A DNA stretch of 64,000 nt from Casuarius casuarius (taxonomy: Eukaryota; Chordata; Aves; Casuariiformes; Casuariidae), in NCBI GenBank assembly GCA_003342895.1, contig PTFA01000198.1, positions 1,201,905 through 1,265,904 of the forward strand, written 5' to 3'. A program made the translations under genes and the position numbers. Positions 35,504 through 46,611 of this stretch are shown here, one piece after another (position 1 is the stretch's first letter; each line of letters opens with the position of its first letter). The notes beneath the pieces were generated by a model that did not search any database, had not been told where the DNA came from, and saw only the letters and a program-made list of their open reading frames with translations.

Positions 35504-36405
35504 TTTGCAAGAGCTGAGCATAAATGAGCATAAAACTACGGAAGGCAGAACAGCTATAGACCTTACTAGTTTTGAAAGCAAAATTAACTTTGTTGACTGC
35601 TTCCCTATCGATAAGATTCTCAACACGCACATGTCACATCACCCTTTTTGTGTCTCCCTGTCCCACATACAAAATCAGAAAACGCACGTTTGCTCTCAGG
35701 CAACAGAAACTATTTACTGTTACTTCTACTGAAACTAGGATTATACTCAAAAAGGTGATGGAGTAAGAGAATCAGAGGGATTGATCAATCTTCAGAATAA
35801 CTATTAATTTTTCTTTCAAGTAGATGTTTAAGGGCATTCGTGCAGGAACTTAAAAAAAAACCCTGCAACTGAAATCTACTTAAAAACAATGTCTTTTGAT
35901 GTTTTGGTATGGAGCAATTCTTTATAGATAACTTATAAATATCTAGAAACAGAGTATTAAAAAGGAAACACTGACAAACCTGAGGTTTATCGGCTATGGC
36001 ATGTTTTGCTTTTGATCTGCCTGAGCAACTATTACTTTGTCAATACGAGCAGTGCACACTGACCAAGGGCAACCTATGCCTATGCATTTTTTACTGACTG
36101 CAAATTTAGTTCTGCACAGGCTAAATCACACTGGCAGAATGCAAGATCTTATATGCATTTTCTCTGCTGCTCGGTACAACACGTGAGGAATGCTAATCAG
36201 CACTTGAAAGGAAACACGGGCTTTCAAAGACGTCCCACCAAAATGCAAAATGGGAATATTTCCCTACCAAAGAGTCCAGTAGAGCATTTTAGTCTTTTGG
36301 AAGCAAATAACTCCCGCTTCCCTCCCTCGCCCCCATTCCTCACTTAAGATTATCCTCAAAGGATCTGCCGGGTTTTTTTCCTTTTAGTAATGGAATTAAG
36401 AACAT

Positions 36406-36422
36406 AAACAAACAAACAAACC
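36406..36422 (+). repeat. (AAAC)n microsatellite
   Basis: Four ACAA units on the edge of the CpG island. Confidence 0.85.
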
Positions 36423-36479
36423 TAGAGGCTAAATAAACCTGAGTAACAGTCGAATTTTCCTCCCCTGTGCTGAACTTGA

Positions 36480-36790
36480 ACATTTCAGGGTCACTACACC
36501 TTGGTCATCACGACCGAGTCTGTCCCGGAGGAACACCTGATCCATTCGGGTCCTCTCAGCCGCGCTCCCGCCCGGGCGGCAGGGAGACCCTGNAGAGCTA
36601 CCGCCCGCCTGGGAACGGGCAGCGACCGCCGCGCAGGGAGCCGCGGAGCAGCCCGCGGCGGGGCAGAGGGCTGCAGCAGCCGGCCGCACCGCACCGCTCT
36701 GCCTCCACGGGCAGCGCAGACGGACAGCTCGCAGAGACAAAGCGGCCGGGGAGGGGAGCGGGAGCACAAAAAAGGGAAAAAAATGGCCTG
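36480..36790. promoter_or_regulatory. CpG island in intron 5 (first block)
   Basis: By hand I count about 31 CpG dinucleotides in 300 bases, far above the surrounding intron, with high G+C and no CpG decay. Several overlapping frames stay open on both strands, the usual effect of such composition. No TATA box or clear exon is attached. In vertebrates unmethylated islands of this kind are usually promoters or poised regulatory elements; here that is inference. Confidence 0.7.
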
Positions 36791-36929
36791 AGATATTCAT
36801 GAGAGCCGCTCTCAATCCTAAGCACGGGCAGCTTGAAAACATCCAGTCTGATGCAATGGGAGAGGGAGCTAGTTTATTTATTTATACAATATTTTCATCC
36901 TAATTGGCACATCCTGCCTCCATCTCAGT

Positions 36930-37290
36930 GCGACGGTCCGCTTAAGGGAACACCGAGCCCAAGGTAACCTAACAAGGTAACAAATCACCAGGCAGCCTGT
37001 TTATTCAGCAGCATTAACCACGCAGCTCCCGCAAGCAGAGGAGCCTGTCCCTCATAAAACGAGAACGAAAAGCAGGGGGAAAGCAAGCAGCGGGGTGAGC
37101 CTGGCTTTTCCGTCCCGTTCAGCGCCCGCGGAGGTCCCCCGGTCTCCCCTCCCTCCCGGGCGCCTGCAGCAGCGGTACCACACGCGGCCCGGCCGTGCGG
37201 CGCCCCGCACACGCACAGGTGAACCCAACAGCCAACCCGGCTCCCAGGTGGGGACCCGCACCGCGAGCCTGCGATCTTTAATAAAAATAC
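36930..37290. promoter_or_regulatory. CpG island in intron 5 (second block)
   Basis: About 23 CpG in 37081-37280 by hand count. It is separated from the first block by about 150 bp of AT-rich sequence with TTTATTTATTTATA at about 36871. The two blocks may be one bipartite island. Confidence 0.65.
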
Positions 37291-38904
37291 AAACTGTTCG
37301 GGGCCTCTTCAAAAAAACAAAAGCTTCCTGCTTGCTGGGAACAAGGTCTCTTTATTGAGAGATTTACTTTTAATTTTGAACAGCTTCGCAGCATTATCCC
37401 CAGCAAAAAAAAAAAGCGCCTGGAGATTTCTGAGCCGTTCAGTCGACTGCCTGGTGGGGTTTCTCAGGGAAATTAGCTCCTCTTAGCACCGCACCAGAAC
37501 TGCTGGTCTGCATCCCTTCCACAAGCCATTTCACATTTTTAAAGGATGGACAAAGCGCTGATTTTGTTTGATCAGAAACGCAGACGGCCGCAGCAGCCAC
37601 CGCGGCTGCCCGCGAGCCTTAACACCAGCCCTCCCCAGCACGCGCTGGCTATAAGCTGCGCCAGCCTGGCACTCCATGCTTTGCCTTTTTAATTTCTTTT
37701 TAATCTTTATGGGAAAAGAGTGGCTGCTCCAATCTCAAAAAAAACTCAAAAAAATTATTATACTAAACATGCAAATTACAGTAAACATACTATTATTACA
37801 CTAAACATAGCAAGCTGAATTCACCATTCAAATTTCTTAAGATATCACAACATTGAAGTATTTCTCTAGGAGACAGAAATTTTTACTTGGTTCAAAGCCT
37901 GAAATTTAGATCCTCTCTGTAAAAAAAAAACTACAAAAAGCAGGATCTTTCAAAGGATGCAGGAAAAATACTTTTTCAAATGCTTTTTGATCCTACTTTG
38001 AATGACAAAAGCTTATTTTTATTTAGACGTTTTTCTGCAATATTGGGAACTGCAAAGAGTTTCTAAACAAAGGTGGAAAGTAAACGGCCTCATTTCATTA
38101 TCTCCAGGAATGAGATGGCAAAAGCAACAAAACACACCTGTGCCTTTCAGCGGCACCTTTTATGTCACTACAATACATTTCTGCAATCGTGTGGTGAATA
38201 TACCAGATACTGATCCCGCATCACTTTCTGCCCATCTCCACATGCATACCTTCTGCAGAGGCTGGTACCAACGCAAACAAACAGGCAAACATCAGGATTT
38301 CTGATACTGACACTTAAAACTATGCTCTAAAATTTCTGTATATTTTCTTCAGATTATATGGTTGTGTACTTCTAAGGTCAAACCGAGACTGTTAAGACAT
38401 TTCCTAGTCCCTAGCATGCTTATCATCCCTACTGAATTTAACTTGAAGATATCTCTCTTGCAAACGAGTCCAACAAATTCCCCAGGATACGACCCAAAAG
38501 GACTGGTTGTATCAGCAAAGAACCACATTAGTAACATTTTTTTCTATCAAACGCTGGAAAGCACAAGCATAGATAGCCAATACAATAGAGCAATTTACAG
38601 ATTCTCACTGTTGGTAGTCTCAGTTTTATTAGTAAAACAGGCGAAGCCTTTCATTAACAAAGGAGCTTGACTCTAATCTGTCTTAAATTAGAAATTGCTG
38701 CAATGAAACTAAGGTAGCTTTATATGAGTATGAGAAAGGTACAAGATTACAAACATGCCCGTGGAAGTGCTCTACCATGACATTATTTCTTTATAATGAA
38801 ATATAGCAAAAGAAAATGACTGGCGTAAGAATTTTAATGCACCCCGGACACGCATTTGCAATGATTAAGCAGATCCGTACTTGTAAAACCCAAGGGTCCA
38901 ACTT

Positions 38905-39060
38905 TACAAACCTTTACTCAAGCAAGCAGCTTCATTGGAATCAATGGGATTATTTGCATATGTAAGGACTATTTATCTGAGTCGAGATCTGTAGGTTTAG
39001 GCTGCACGTTTCCATTTTTCACATAGATCCATGCAGCAGAATCCACAGTGCTGCATTAAG
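38905..39060 (+). repeat. dispersed amniote repeat, copy 1
   Basis: AACTTTACAAACCTTTACTC, then TTCATTGGAATCAATGGGAT, then GTAAGGACTATTTATCTGAG, then GATCTGTAGGTTTAGGCTGC and CATTTTTCACATAGATCCAT. The layout (spaced inverted ATTGAAnTCAATGG core, TAAGGACT, then a unique tail) matches an old element recalled from turtle, crocodilian and bird DNA. Its tail recurs at 39727-39795. Confidence 0.6.
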
Positions 39061-39619
39061 CACGGGAGAACACTGGCACCTTGGAGTTAATTTTTATTTG
39101 TACCAGTACAGTTTTCTCCGGCCCTCTGAAGCATTTGATAGACTGGGCATGTTTCATAATTGGAAATGTTGGCAAAAATACAAATTTCCTGATGTGAAGA
39201 ACTGTTACTCATGGATAATAAACAAAATCAATGCTTATCTGCATATTCAATCAGATTTGGGGTTGCATATTAAATCATAAGATGGTAGAATTTTCACACG
39301 GTAGATGGATCCCACTCACTTATTCATGCATATATGCATCCACGAATACTTACACATGCCAAAATCAGTCAGAAATACTCTCTTTGCTAGGCGTTCATAG
39401 CACAAAACCCCTGTCTCTGCTGCAGTGTTCAACCTTCTCTTTTCATGTAGCGTATGACAGACAGCAGTCTCCCTGAGCTCTCTCCTAAGAGTCTGTAATA
39501 GTCCCCGTTCTCTATTAATGTTCTTTTCACTGGGCCAAGTAATAGTTTGAATTTTTGAATTATAATTTTAAAGGGATACTATCAAGTGTATGTATAAAGA
39601 ACAAAAAAACAAAACCACC

Positions 39620-39800
39620 TTTCCAAAGGAACTTCAGTGGGAACTCAACAGTTTTGCTTGTAACTGTGATTGCAAAATTAAGTATACCTCTAACTTAATA
39701 CGGAAGTGCACAGGACTATTATATAGCTCAGATTTGTAGGTTTACACTCTGCATTCCTATTTTTCACATGGATCTACTAGGAAACAGAATACACAATATT
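39620..39800 (+). repeat. dispersed amniote repeat, copy 2
   Basis: GGAACTTCAGTGGGAACTCA near the start, and a tail GATTTGTAGGTTTACACTCT with TATTTTTCACATGGATCTAC that aligns to the tail of copy 1 in the same orientation, about 740 bp away. Both copies end near AGAATnCACA. Confidence 0.6.
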
Positions 39801-40559
39801 TGTATAGCACTCACAGTATATACAATGTTTATATTGTCCAGGACACTATAAATCTACAGATAAATGATAACTGTGTAAGCTATGCTGTAAGGTGATGAAT
39901 GCCTGCAACATCTACGAGACTTGAAGGCAATCAGTGCTGTGAGAGACTAGATAACAGGTTTGACAGTCTTGTAGCCAGTCTGACAGTCTGGATATCTAAT
40001 TTGCATATAGAAAAGTGTCATATTCAAATGTATATAATTTTGTGCATTAAATTAAAAATTCAACTAGAACCCTGTACGTGAAACTCTGGTTGTCTGCAGA
40101 CAAGAAATGCTTTCGTGTAATTAAAAAATAATAAAAAAAATCAATACAAATGATCTTCAAAACAGAAACCGAACCTTGTTCTGCAGCATTTGCTAAGTCA
40201 AGCACAGATAACTGAAAACAGGGGAACTGCCTAGGGTGCCTGAAATAATCAGGTATAAACAGAAGTACTATTTCAGTCTGCCAGACGAGTTAAATGCAAA
40301 AATCAGCCAGCATGAAGATGCAGGCTCATATATGACTTCTAGAGTAACGCCAGCTTTGATCAATTGAAATGTTGTTAGTAGCCGGTTAAGGAGGTGCTTA
40401 TTTAACAAGGGGACAGATCCTAATTGACTTTGCAGGGCGAGGAGAGAGAGCAGGCAAGCAAACAAGGAGCCATTCTTCTCAAATCTTGCACAACCCTGGC
40501 TGGAGAGAGGGATAAGCACAATCCTGCGCTCCCCAAGCACGTATTTTCCCCTGCGTAAG

Positions 40560-40735
40560 CATCGAGGGCATACTCCTGTCCACATGCAGGCTCTCCCCGA
40601 CAGAGCGCAGAGGCGATGCTCTGCCCCTCGGCGCTCCCCTCGGCGGCCGCCGGTTCGGCTTCTGCAGCGTGCCTCCCAGCGTTCTCGCCGCGTGCTGCAG
40701 CAACGCCGCGCAGCCAGCCGCGGCAGGCAAACCCT
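40560..40735. promoter_or_regulatory. CpG-rich cluster just 3' of exon 5
   Basis: About 20 CpG in 170 bases by hand count, starting within about 190 bp of the exon 5 donor in the direction of transcription. Too short to be sure it is a functional island. Confidence 0.5.
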
Positions 40736-40922
40736 CCTCTGCCTTTCCAGCTCTGAAAAATGTAAACTATCCACACACATAACCCAGAAAATGAGGGTCT
40801 GACCCAGTTATGACTCCTAGGGCTCCCTGCATTCATTTGCTAATGCTGAGTTTAATGCAAATTGTGGCTTTTCCAAAAAACGCGCAGAAGAGGCAGGGAG
40901 AAAATTGTATTTAGATTCCTAC

Positions 40923-41261
40923 CTGCTTGGTTAGTTGTCACAGTGACTGAGACAGCCTGGTCNTGGCTGGGATTTTGCTTGGACACTCCGTTCACCGCCC
41001 AGACTTCAAAGGTGTAGTTAGTGTGCGCCAGGAGGTCAGTAATGGAGACTTTAGTGGTTTTCAAGCCATTCTGCTGGGGGCTGAAGTGCACACCACTGCC
41101 GCAGGACCGACAACGGCCGAGGTCACCTGCCCCGCACCTCTTGCACACCACGTTGTAGGAGACGTCCTCCCGACCACCTTTGTTCTGCGGGGGGCTCCAC
41201 TCCAGGTTCACCGACGTCTCATTGACGTTGGAAATCAGGTTCTGGGGAGCAGAGGGAGGGC
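40923..41261 (-). CDS. EPHA4: EPHA4 exon 5: first fibronectin type III domain
   Basis: 339 bp, residues about 328-439. The translation begins [20 protein letters not shown] and ends [10 protein letters not shown], a complete fibronectin III fold with the core tryptophan (LEW) and the [10 protein letters not shown] strand. Two N-glycosylation sequons, NET at about N340 and NYT at about N408, sit where EphA4 is known to be glycosylated. The segment VVCKRCGAG to [11 protein letters not shown] has the extra cysteines typical of Eph first FN3 domains. An unresolved base at 40963 leaves residue about 426 as His or Gln. Acceptor TTCTAG, donor GCAG followed by GTAGGA. Confidence 0.97.
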
Positions 41262-42496
41262 CTAGAAAGCAAAAAGCCGACATGTTTTTAGAAACTGAAA
41301 AAAATGAACACAGCAGCTCCAGATTTAGGGTCCTGGGTGACACTGAATATGTGCAACTCCCAGTGAAGTCAATGGTAGCAAAGACCATACAGAATTTTAC
41401 TTCTCTATGTTCTTAATGAAGATGAAAAATTAACTTGTCAGTCAAACTCTAATCTCTTCATTTTAAGGATTAACAGTATTTTCAGACCTAAATTAACGTG
41501 AAAGCCCAGTACTGCAATCAAATAAGATTCATGTTTTTCACTGTCACTATTTATATTCGTTATGAAAAACTTAAACATATAATTGATATAGTATTATATT
41601 CATTTTCCATGATCTCCCGGGCAAAGCATCAAATGCACAAACTCCTGCTTTACTTGAAATTTTCAGGGTCCCCCATTACATACAGGCAGACTCTCACTGA
41701 AATCGTTAATCTCCCAATATTTTTTGCTTCAGAATAAAATGCAGTATTTTTCAAACAGACTGATGTTAGATTATGCTCAGTGAAAACTGAAGCCTGTCAA
41801 GTAGGAAAAAAACCTCTGAGAAGATAAAAACTGTAGGATGCAGGAAGGAGATGTGGACATAAAGATGGACAGGGAACTACAGCTTTGAGGAAGGAGAATA
41901 AAGGGAAAGGAAGCTACAATAAGGGAGTGCTGGGGAACACAAAGGAATGGGGAAGAAAACTGGTCAGGAACAAGGGGCCATACAGAGCGCTTGGAAATAG
42001 GCTGTATCAGAGATCCAAGGTCAGCTCTGCACCACAGGGCTTAGGAGACTCGTAAGACTCATGCCTCCTAAGTGTGCTGCCAAACAGTCCCCAGCCGGAT
42101 CCAGCACCAAGGCTCTGGGTTTTGGGGACGGAGCCACAGGCAGGAATCCCGTGAGGATGGGGAGGAGCTCCCTCCGCGCAAGGGCTGCAGCGTGAGCGAG
42201 GAGGGAAGGGGCGAGCTGGGCACAGAGAGGGCAAGAGCAGCGGAGAGCAGAGCTCGCAGGAGGCAGCTCCTCGCTTCTGATTTTAATGGTCGGTTCTGCC
42301 CAGCCAGCCAAACTGCCTCCAGCAACAACCGGCCTCACAGTGTAACCAAAGCACAGGCACAATTCTTATTTACGTGCGTAAATCCCCACAGGCTCAACAC
42401 CAATAAGCACATTAAAATGCAGGAGCTAATCCTGTGATTTTTAATGTAATTGCAATACATTTGAGGTAAGACACGCAGTTTTTATATTCATAAATG

Positions 42497-42620
42497 CAAC
42501 AAGAATGACTCATAGTACCCCTGTGAGATAGATGAGAGATTTTACACCTTACAAAATGTTTCACTGATCAGCAAAACACAGCCACCTCTGGGGCAGAAGG
42601 CAATAGCTCTCTGGTGATGG
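42497..42620 (-). repeat. MIR-like SINE remnant, reverse orientation
   Basis: GACTCATAGTACCCCTGTGA, then GATAGATGAGAGATTTTACA, resembles the reversed MIR segment with AACCCTATGAGGTAGGTA and CCCATTTTACAG. Weak and diverged. Confidence 0.35.
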
Positions 42621-42638
42621 ACGCAATAGCGTAGCACA

Positions 42639-42662
42639 GGACATAAGCTAGGACATAAGCTA
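42639..42662 (+). repeat. 12-bp tandem duplication
   Basis: GGACATAAGCTA occurs twice back to back. Confidence 0.9.
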
Positions 42663-43404
42663 AAACATTGTGTCCAGCAGAAATGAAATGGAGGAGAATA
42701 AAGCATGCAAAATGCAACAATCCAAACTGGAAGGCAGTGGAGATCCTGAAATCCCTTCTCCTAGTGACAAACCATCTTTAATAACTACTCATGCTTAGAG
42801 CTTTAAATACAAGTGTTATGACCAGCAAAATACTGGAAAGAATTTTGTAGAAAGTCACAAAGTGAGGCACAATTTTTATTCCAGACACAGGAGTAACTGC
42901 TTATGAAAGCTCCTTGAATTTCTCAAAATATATTTGACATTAAGAATTAAAAAAAAAATTTGATCTTCTGGCAGAAAAGAAACACGAAGAGAAAATTCCT
43001 ACAAGTTTCAGTCACATTCTTCTATGCTTGTTATTTGTCAAACGTTATGAAATCGGAAAAAAAAAATCAGCCAGCACCAACAGTTTCATTAGTGTATAAA
43101 TAAATTAATCATAATCTCTCAAGTGCCAAAGGTATAAAAACACCTGTCAGGCTATACTGGGAACTGAATAAATTATGGTGAACTTCTGCTGAAATTAGAG
43201 TGACTCAAGTGTAGCAATGAAGAGGTTAAGAACTTTAAAAGATGCCTATAGTTAAGATGAATTCTGGCTGCCTGGATTCCTCGGTACATCTGGAAGGAAG
43301 CCTGAGATCTGAGCGTGCTGTGGAGGAAAAGCTTTGAGGGTTGCATCATGTCCTTGGGTCTACGCTCGAAGCAGCCAGCATGTAACACATCTTCAACAGG
43401 AGAC

Positions 43405-43550
43405 AGTACTTATATTGTAGATGAGGCAGGTAGGTAAAGAAAGAAATCTTAAATTACATAGAGGTCAAATGCATCTACTTATCTTCAGTAGCTAAATGAA
43501 TGGACTGCACTGCAAGAGTAGCTGAGCCAGGATTGTTTCTCCATGCTCAC
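43405..43550 (-). repeat. MIR-like SINE remnant, reverse orientation
   Basis: GTAGATGAGGCAGGTAGG, then TTACATAGAGGTCAAATGC, then AGAGTAGCTGAGCCAGGATT parallels reversed MIR (CAGATGAGGAAACTGAGG, AAGGTCACACAGC, GGCAGAGCTGGGATT). Confidence 0.45.
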
Positions 43551-43734
43551 TTCAAAAATATGAAATGAACATATTCATTTCGGAAAAAGGGAAGCCCTCC
43601 CTCCCTGCCAAACCTTTGCAAGACTGTCGCTGAGTTAATGAGGGCTGACAGGTAGGATTACTGCAATAGGAAGACAGACCGCAGACCAGCCCCTGTGATA
43701 GCGAGTCCTCCTGCCTTTCGCACCACAAGGCTAC

Positions 43735-43865
43735 AATTCAGGATTTTTATTTATACTCTGGCAGCATTTAGAGCTCCTAAGGACAAGGACCTTTTGCTCA
43801 GAGATCAGTGACTAAACACAGCAAGAGCTCTTTCCTGCTCCAAAGAGCTTAGAAACTAGCAGAGA
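43735..43865 (+). repeat. dispersed amniote repeat (CTGCTCCAAAGAGCTTA type)
   Basis: TTTTATTTATACTCTGGCAGC, AGAGCTCCTAAGGACAAGGA and CCTGCTCCAAAGAGCTTAGA match, in order, an element I recall as frequent in turtle and crocodilian DNA (TTATTTGTATTA...GTAGCACC, GGACCAGGACC, CCTGCCCCAAAGAGCTTACA). Family name not assigned. Confidence 0.55.
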
Positions 43866-44269
43866 AATAAAAGGGAAAGAAACTGGTTTTGCCTCCATTT
43901 GTCGTGCGGGATCGAGGTACGCAGAGACGAGGAGCGGGGACAAGGGCACACAAGATGTGGGTTGCAAATCTAGGAATCAATCACAATCTCCAGAGCCGCA
44001 GCCCCGCGCCGCCCCTCCACCACCAGCTCTCCTCCTCGCAAGCGCTGGGCATCCCAGGTCCCTGAAGAGGGGCGCTCAGGCAGCAGAAAGTAGTCTCTGC
44101 TTAGCCTACAAACACATAAACCTGCTTTTAAAAATACGCTGAGTGTAATGAGGTGGAAGACGCTCCTGAAATCATGAACTCGAGCAATAACGCAGGAACT
44201 ACTGAGCAGGAATTGAACTAAATCCCATTTACCTTGAAACTCTCAAAATTCCTCTACACCAAGGCTCTC

Positions 44270-44770
44270 TGCTCAGGGCAGGCAGGCACGCAAGGCGACG
44301 ACGCGTCCCTGAGCACTGTCAGCAAGGCAAGGACATAAGCAAAAGCATTTGGAGGAAACCAGCAGCCGCACCGCCTGCAACGCGGAGTGCCCGCTGTGCA
44401 GCTCGGCACTGCCCTCGCTGAAGCCGCGTGCCTGCGGGAACCCCGGCGGTACCTCGCCGCTTCAAACCCCAAAACCTGCTCCTGGGGAAAACACAAGGGC
44501 TTTATAGCGAGAGCCCAACAGAAAAACCAAATGGCTTTTTCTTACAGAACTTCTCCCGCTCCCTTGCGGTACCACCACCACCGAGCCTGCCGATCCGGAG
44601 CGTGTCCTGGAGAGCTGCGCTACAGGGGTGCAGTGCTCCTGCCTGAAACCCNCTCGCGCCCAAGCTAGGCCCACCTCCCCGGGGCTGCTCACAGGCCAAG
44701 GGGCTGCTCACGAGGCAGGGCGCCAGCCCGGCTCGCGCTGCCAGCCCCACGGGCCGAACGACGTGCCTTT
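44270..44770. promoter_or_regulatory. CpG-rich patch in intron 4
   Basis: Roughly 35 CpG over 500 bp by eye, with high G+C. No exon, TATA box or transcript feature can be attached. Confidence 0.45.
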
Positions 44771-45459
44771 TAGCTCAGATGCTGCAGCCACTTCGGGGTT
44801 AACTCTGACTTACTCTGATGTCCATTAAGATATTTTCCAAGGCTCTAGGTCCAGTTTCACGTGGGAAAATGTGCCAGAGTGAATCAAGCTCCTCAGAAGC
44901 AAGAAGTCAGTAATTAGTATGTGGGACAGGGCATAGCAGTGTCTAAACAGAGAAGCAACGAAGCGGAAAACTAGGGAAGCAGATGCTTGCAGGTCACGGA
45001 GATGAGCGCACCACCTCCAGCATGAAAAGGAAGATGCGGGGGAGTTTCCCAGTGGTGGGCTGACGTTACAGTTAGGGGAAAAGCAATTTCCTTTCTTTTT
45101 GGAGCACAGTTGTTAATGGAGCTATTGGCACTGGGAGTGGGGACCAGTTTCAGATTGATGGGCCTGGTTTCAGACGCTGAAACGCAGGGCCTATCTGCTC
45201 CTTCAATGGCCAGCGGGATTTGCTTTGTTCCTGACAACACAGCCACTGCTGCTAGATGAGAGGAGAACCTTCTGCAGCCATGGAAGGCTCTGGATGTCAG
45301 CGCTGCTCCACGATAAAGCCAGGCTGGCAGATCACTCGGGAAAAACGTGTCCTGCCAGCCAGATTACTGCATGCGCACAGAAACCCTCTGTGGCCCCGTG
45401 GAGAAAAATCTAGCTATGGGACAGATCAGAGGGGAGATAAGGAGCAGTGCCTCTGAAGC

Positions 45460-45650
45460 ACTGTTGCCAACCTCATTGATTTTATCACCAGTCCCATGAT
45501 TTACAGCATTTTTCTGAAAACTCCTGCTGACAGAGTCATGATATTGCATGAACAATTCAGCATTCGTTAAGCATGGAGCTAATAACGTCCCACAGCCCAC
45601 AAAAGCTTGAAAATGTGAGAGAGCCTTGAAGGCAAAAGAAAAAAAAGAGA
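45460..45650 (+). repeat. ancient dispersed repeat (TTGCCAACCTC... AGTCATGATATTGCATGA)
   Basis: ACTGTTGCCAACCTCATTGA, then TTTTATCACCAGTCCCATGA, then TTTTTCTGAAAACTCCTGCTG and AGAGTCATGATATTGCATGA agree in order and spacing with an old element I recall from non-mammalian amniotes (GTTGCCAACTCTCA, TTTTATCACAAGTCTCATGA, CCAGCTCCTGGAGTCATG). Confidence 0.55.
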
Positions 45651-45940
45651 GAGAGAAACTTTTATTTTTGTAAAATAACCCATTTTTAAAGTTCATTTTA
45701 TGATTTTAGGAAGTCAGAGTCTGCCTCTNGCCACCCCAAGACAACAAAACATGAGCAACGGATTTGCACAGCCATTCACAAGTCTCGGGTGAGGGTGGCA
45801 AAGAGGACACGCTCTGATCCCACGGGGCCTGAAAGCAGAGTCCCTCGCCCAGCTCATTTACTCGCACCCTGAGCAGACACTGGGGATCCAATCCTACAGA
45901 CGACGTAGAAAACGGAAGTCTTTATTTTATTCCTTCTTAG

Positions 45941-45978
45941 GACTCCCATAAATCTTGCAGGACTCCCATAAATCTTGC
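45941..45978 (+). repeat. 20-bp tandem duplication
   Basis: GACTCCCATAAATCTTGCAG is followed immediately by a second copy identical over 18 bases. Confidence 0.92.
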
Positions 45979-46579
45979 CTCACAATAAACCTACGTAAAT
46001 CAAGTGAGCCATGAAGCAAATGGAAAAGCCTTGGGTGGAGCAAGTCCACTGTGTGTAACAGTGCTCAGGGAAACACTGAAGAGTCTGTTTAGCAACAAAT
46101 AATCTTTGTCAAGCTGATCTTGCTATCTCTTCCTCAACCCTCTTATTAGATTTACTTAAATATATTGGGCAATAGAGATTGTGCTTGGCTTTCTCAAGCT
46201 GCAATAAGCTATCACCAGTACTTGTCTGCCTGTCTTTCACCTACATGTATATCTGTCTGACTGAAGGACAATGTTGAATCCTATGTCAAATAAATATTCA
46301 GGAAGACTACTGTGTTTAAAAGGTTAACAGCACGAGCATTGACTTGTGCTCAAAGGACAGACATACTTTAGCCTTCCTTCCACAACCTCAGGCTGCATTT
46401 TAACTTCTTTCATCCATCACTATTTCTCTCCCTCCTTTCCTATAAANGCTCAAGTCCCTCTCCTAGTCAGAGGCCTCCAGCAAGCCATCACAAGACTAAT
46501 AAAAAGCTTGCTGAAATCCAAAACAAGGAAAAGCACCGCCAGCTGACCAGCTCCCTCTTACCTTCCAAATCACAGGACA

Positions 46580-46611
46580 TATCCGTGTGCTATTCTATCC
46601 GTGTGCTGTTC
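46580..46611 (+). repeat. 16-bp tandem duplication
   Basis: TATCCGTGTGCTATTC then TATCCGTGTGCTGTTC, one mismatch. Confidence 0.9.

Noticed and set aside
36429..36842. 137-codon minus-strand frame in the CpG island as a first exon
   Set aside because: At least four overlapping frames are open on both strands in the same place, so coding is not supported. The CpG island itself is kept as a finding.
40268..40780. 170-codon minus-strand open frame as a gene or alternative EphA4 exon
   Set aside because: It lies over the CpG cluster, where two other minus frames and one plus frame are also open. The Arg-rich part reflects composition.
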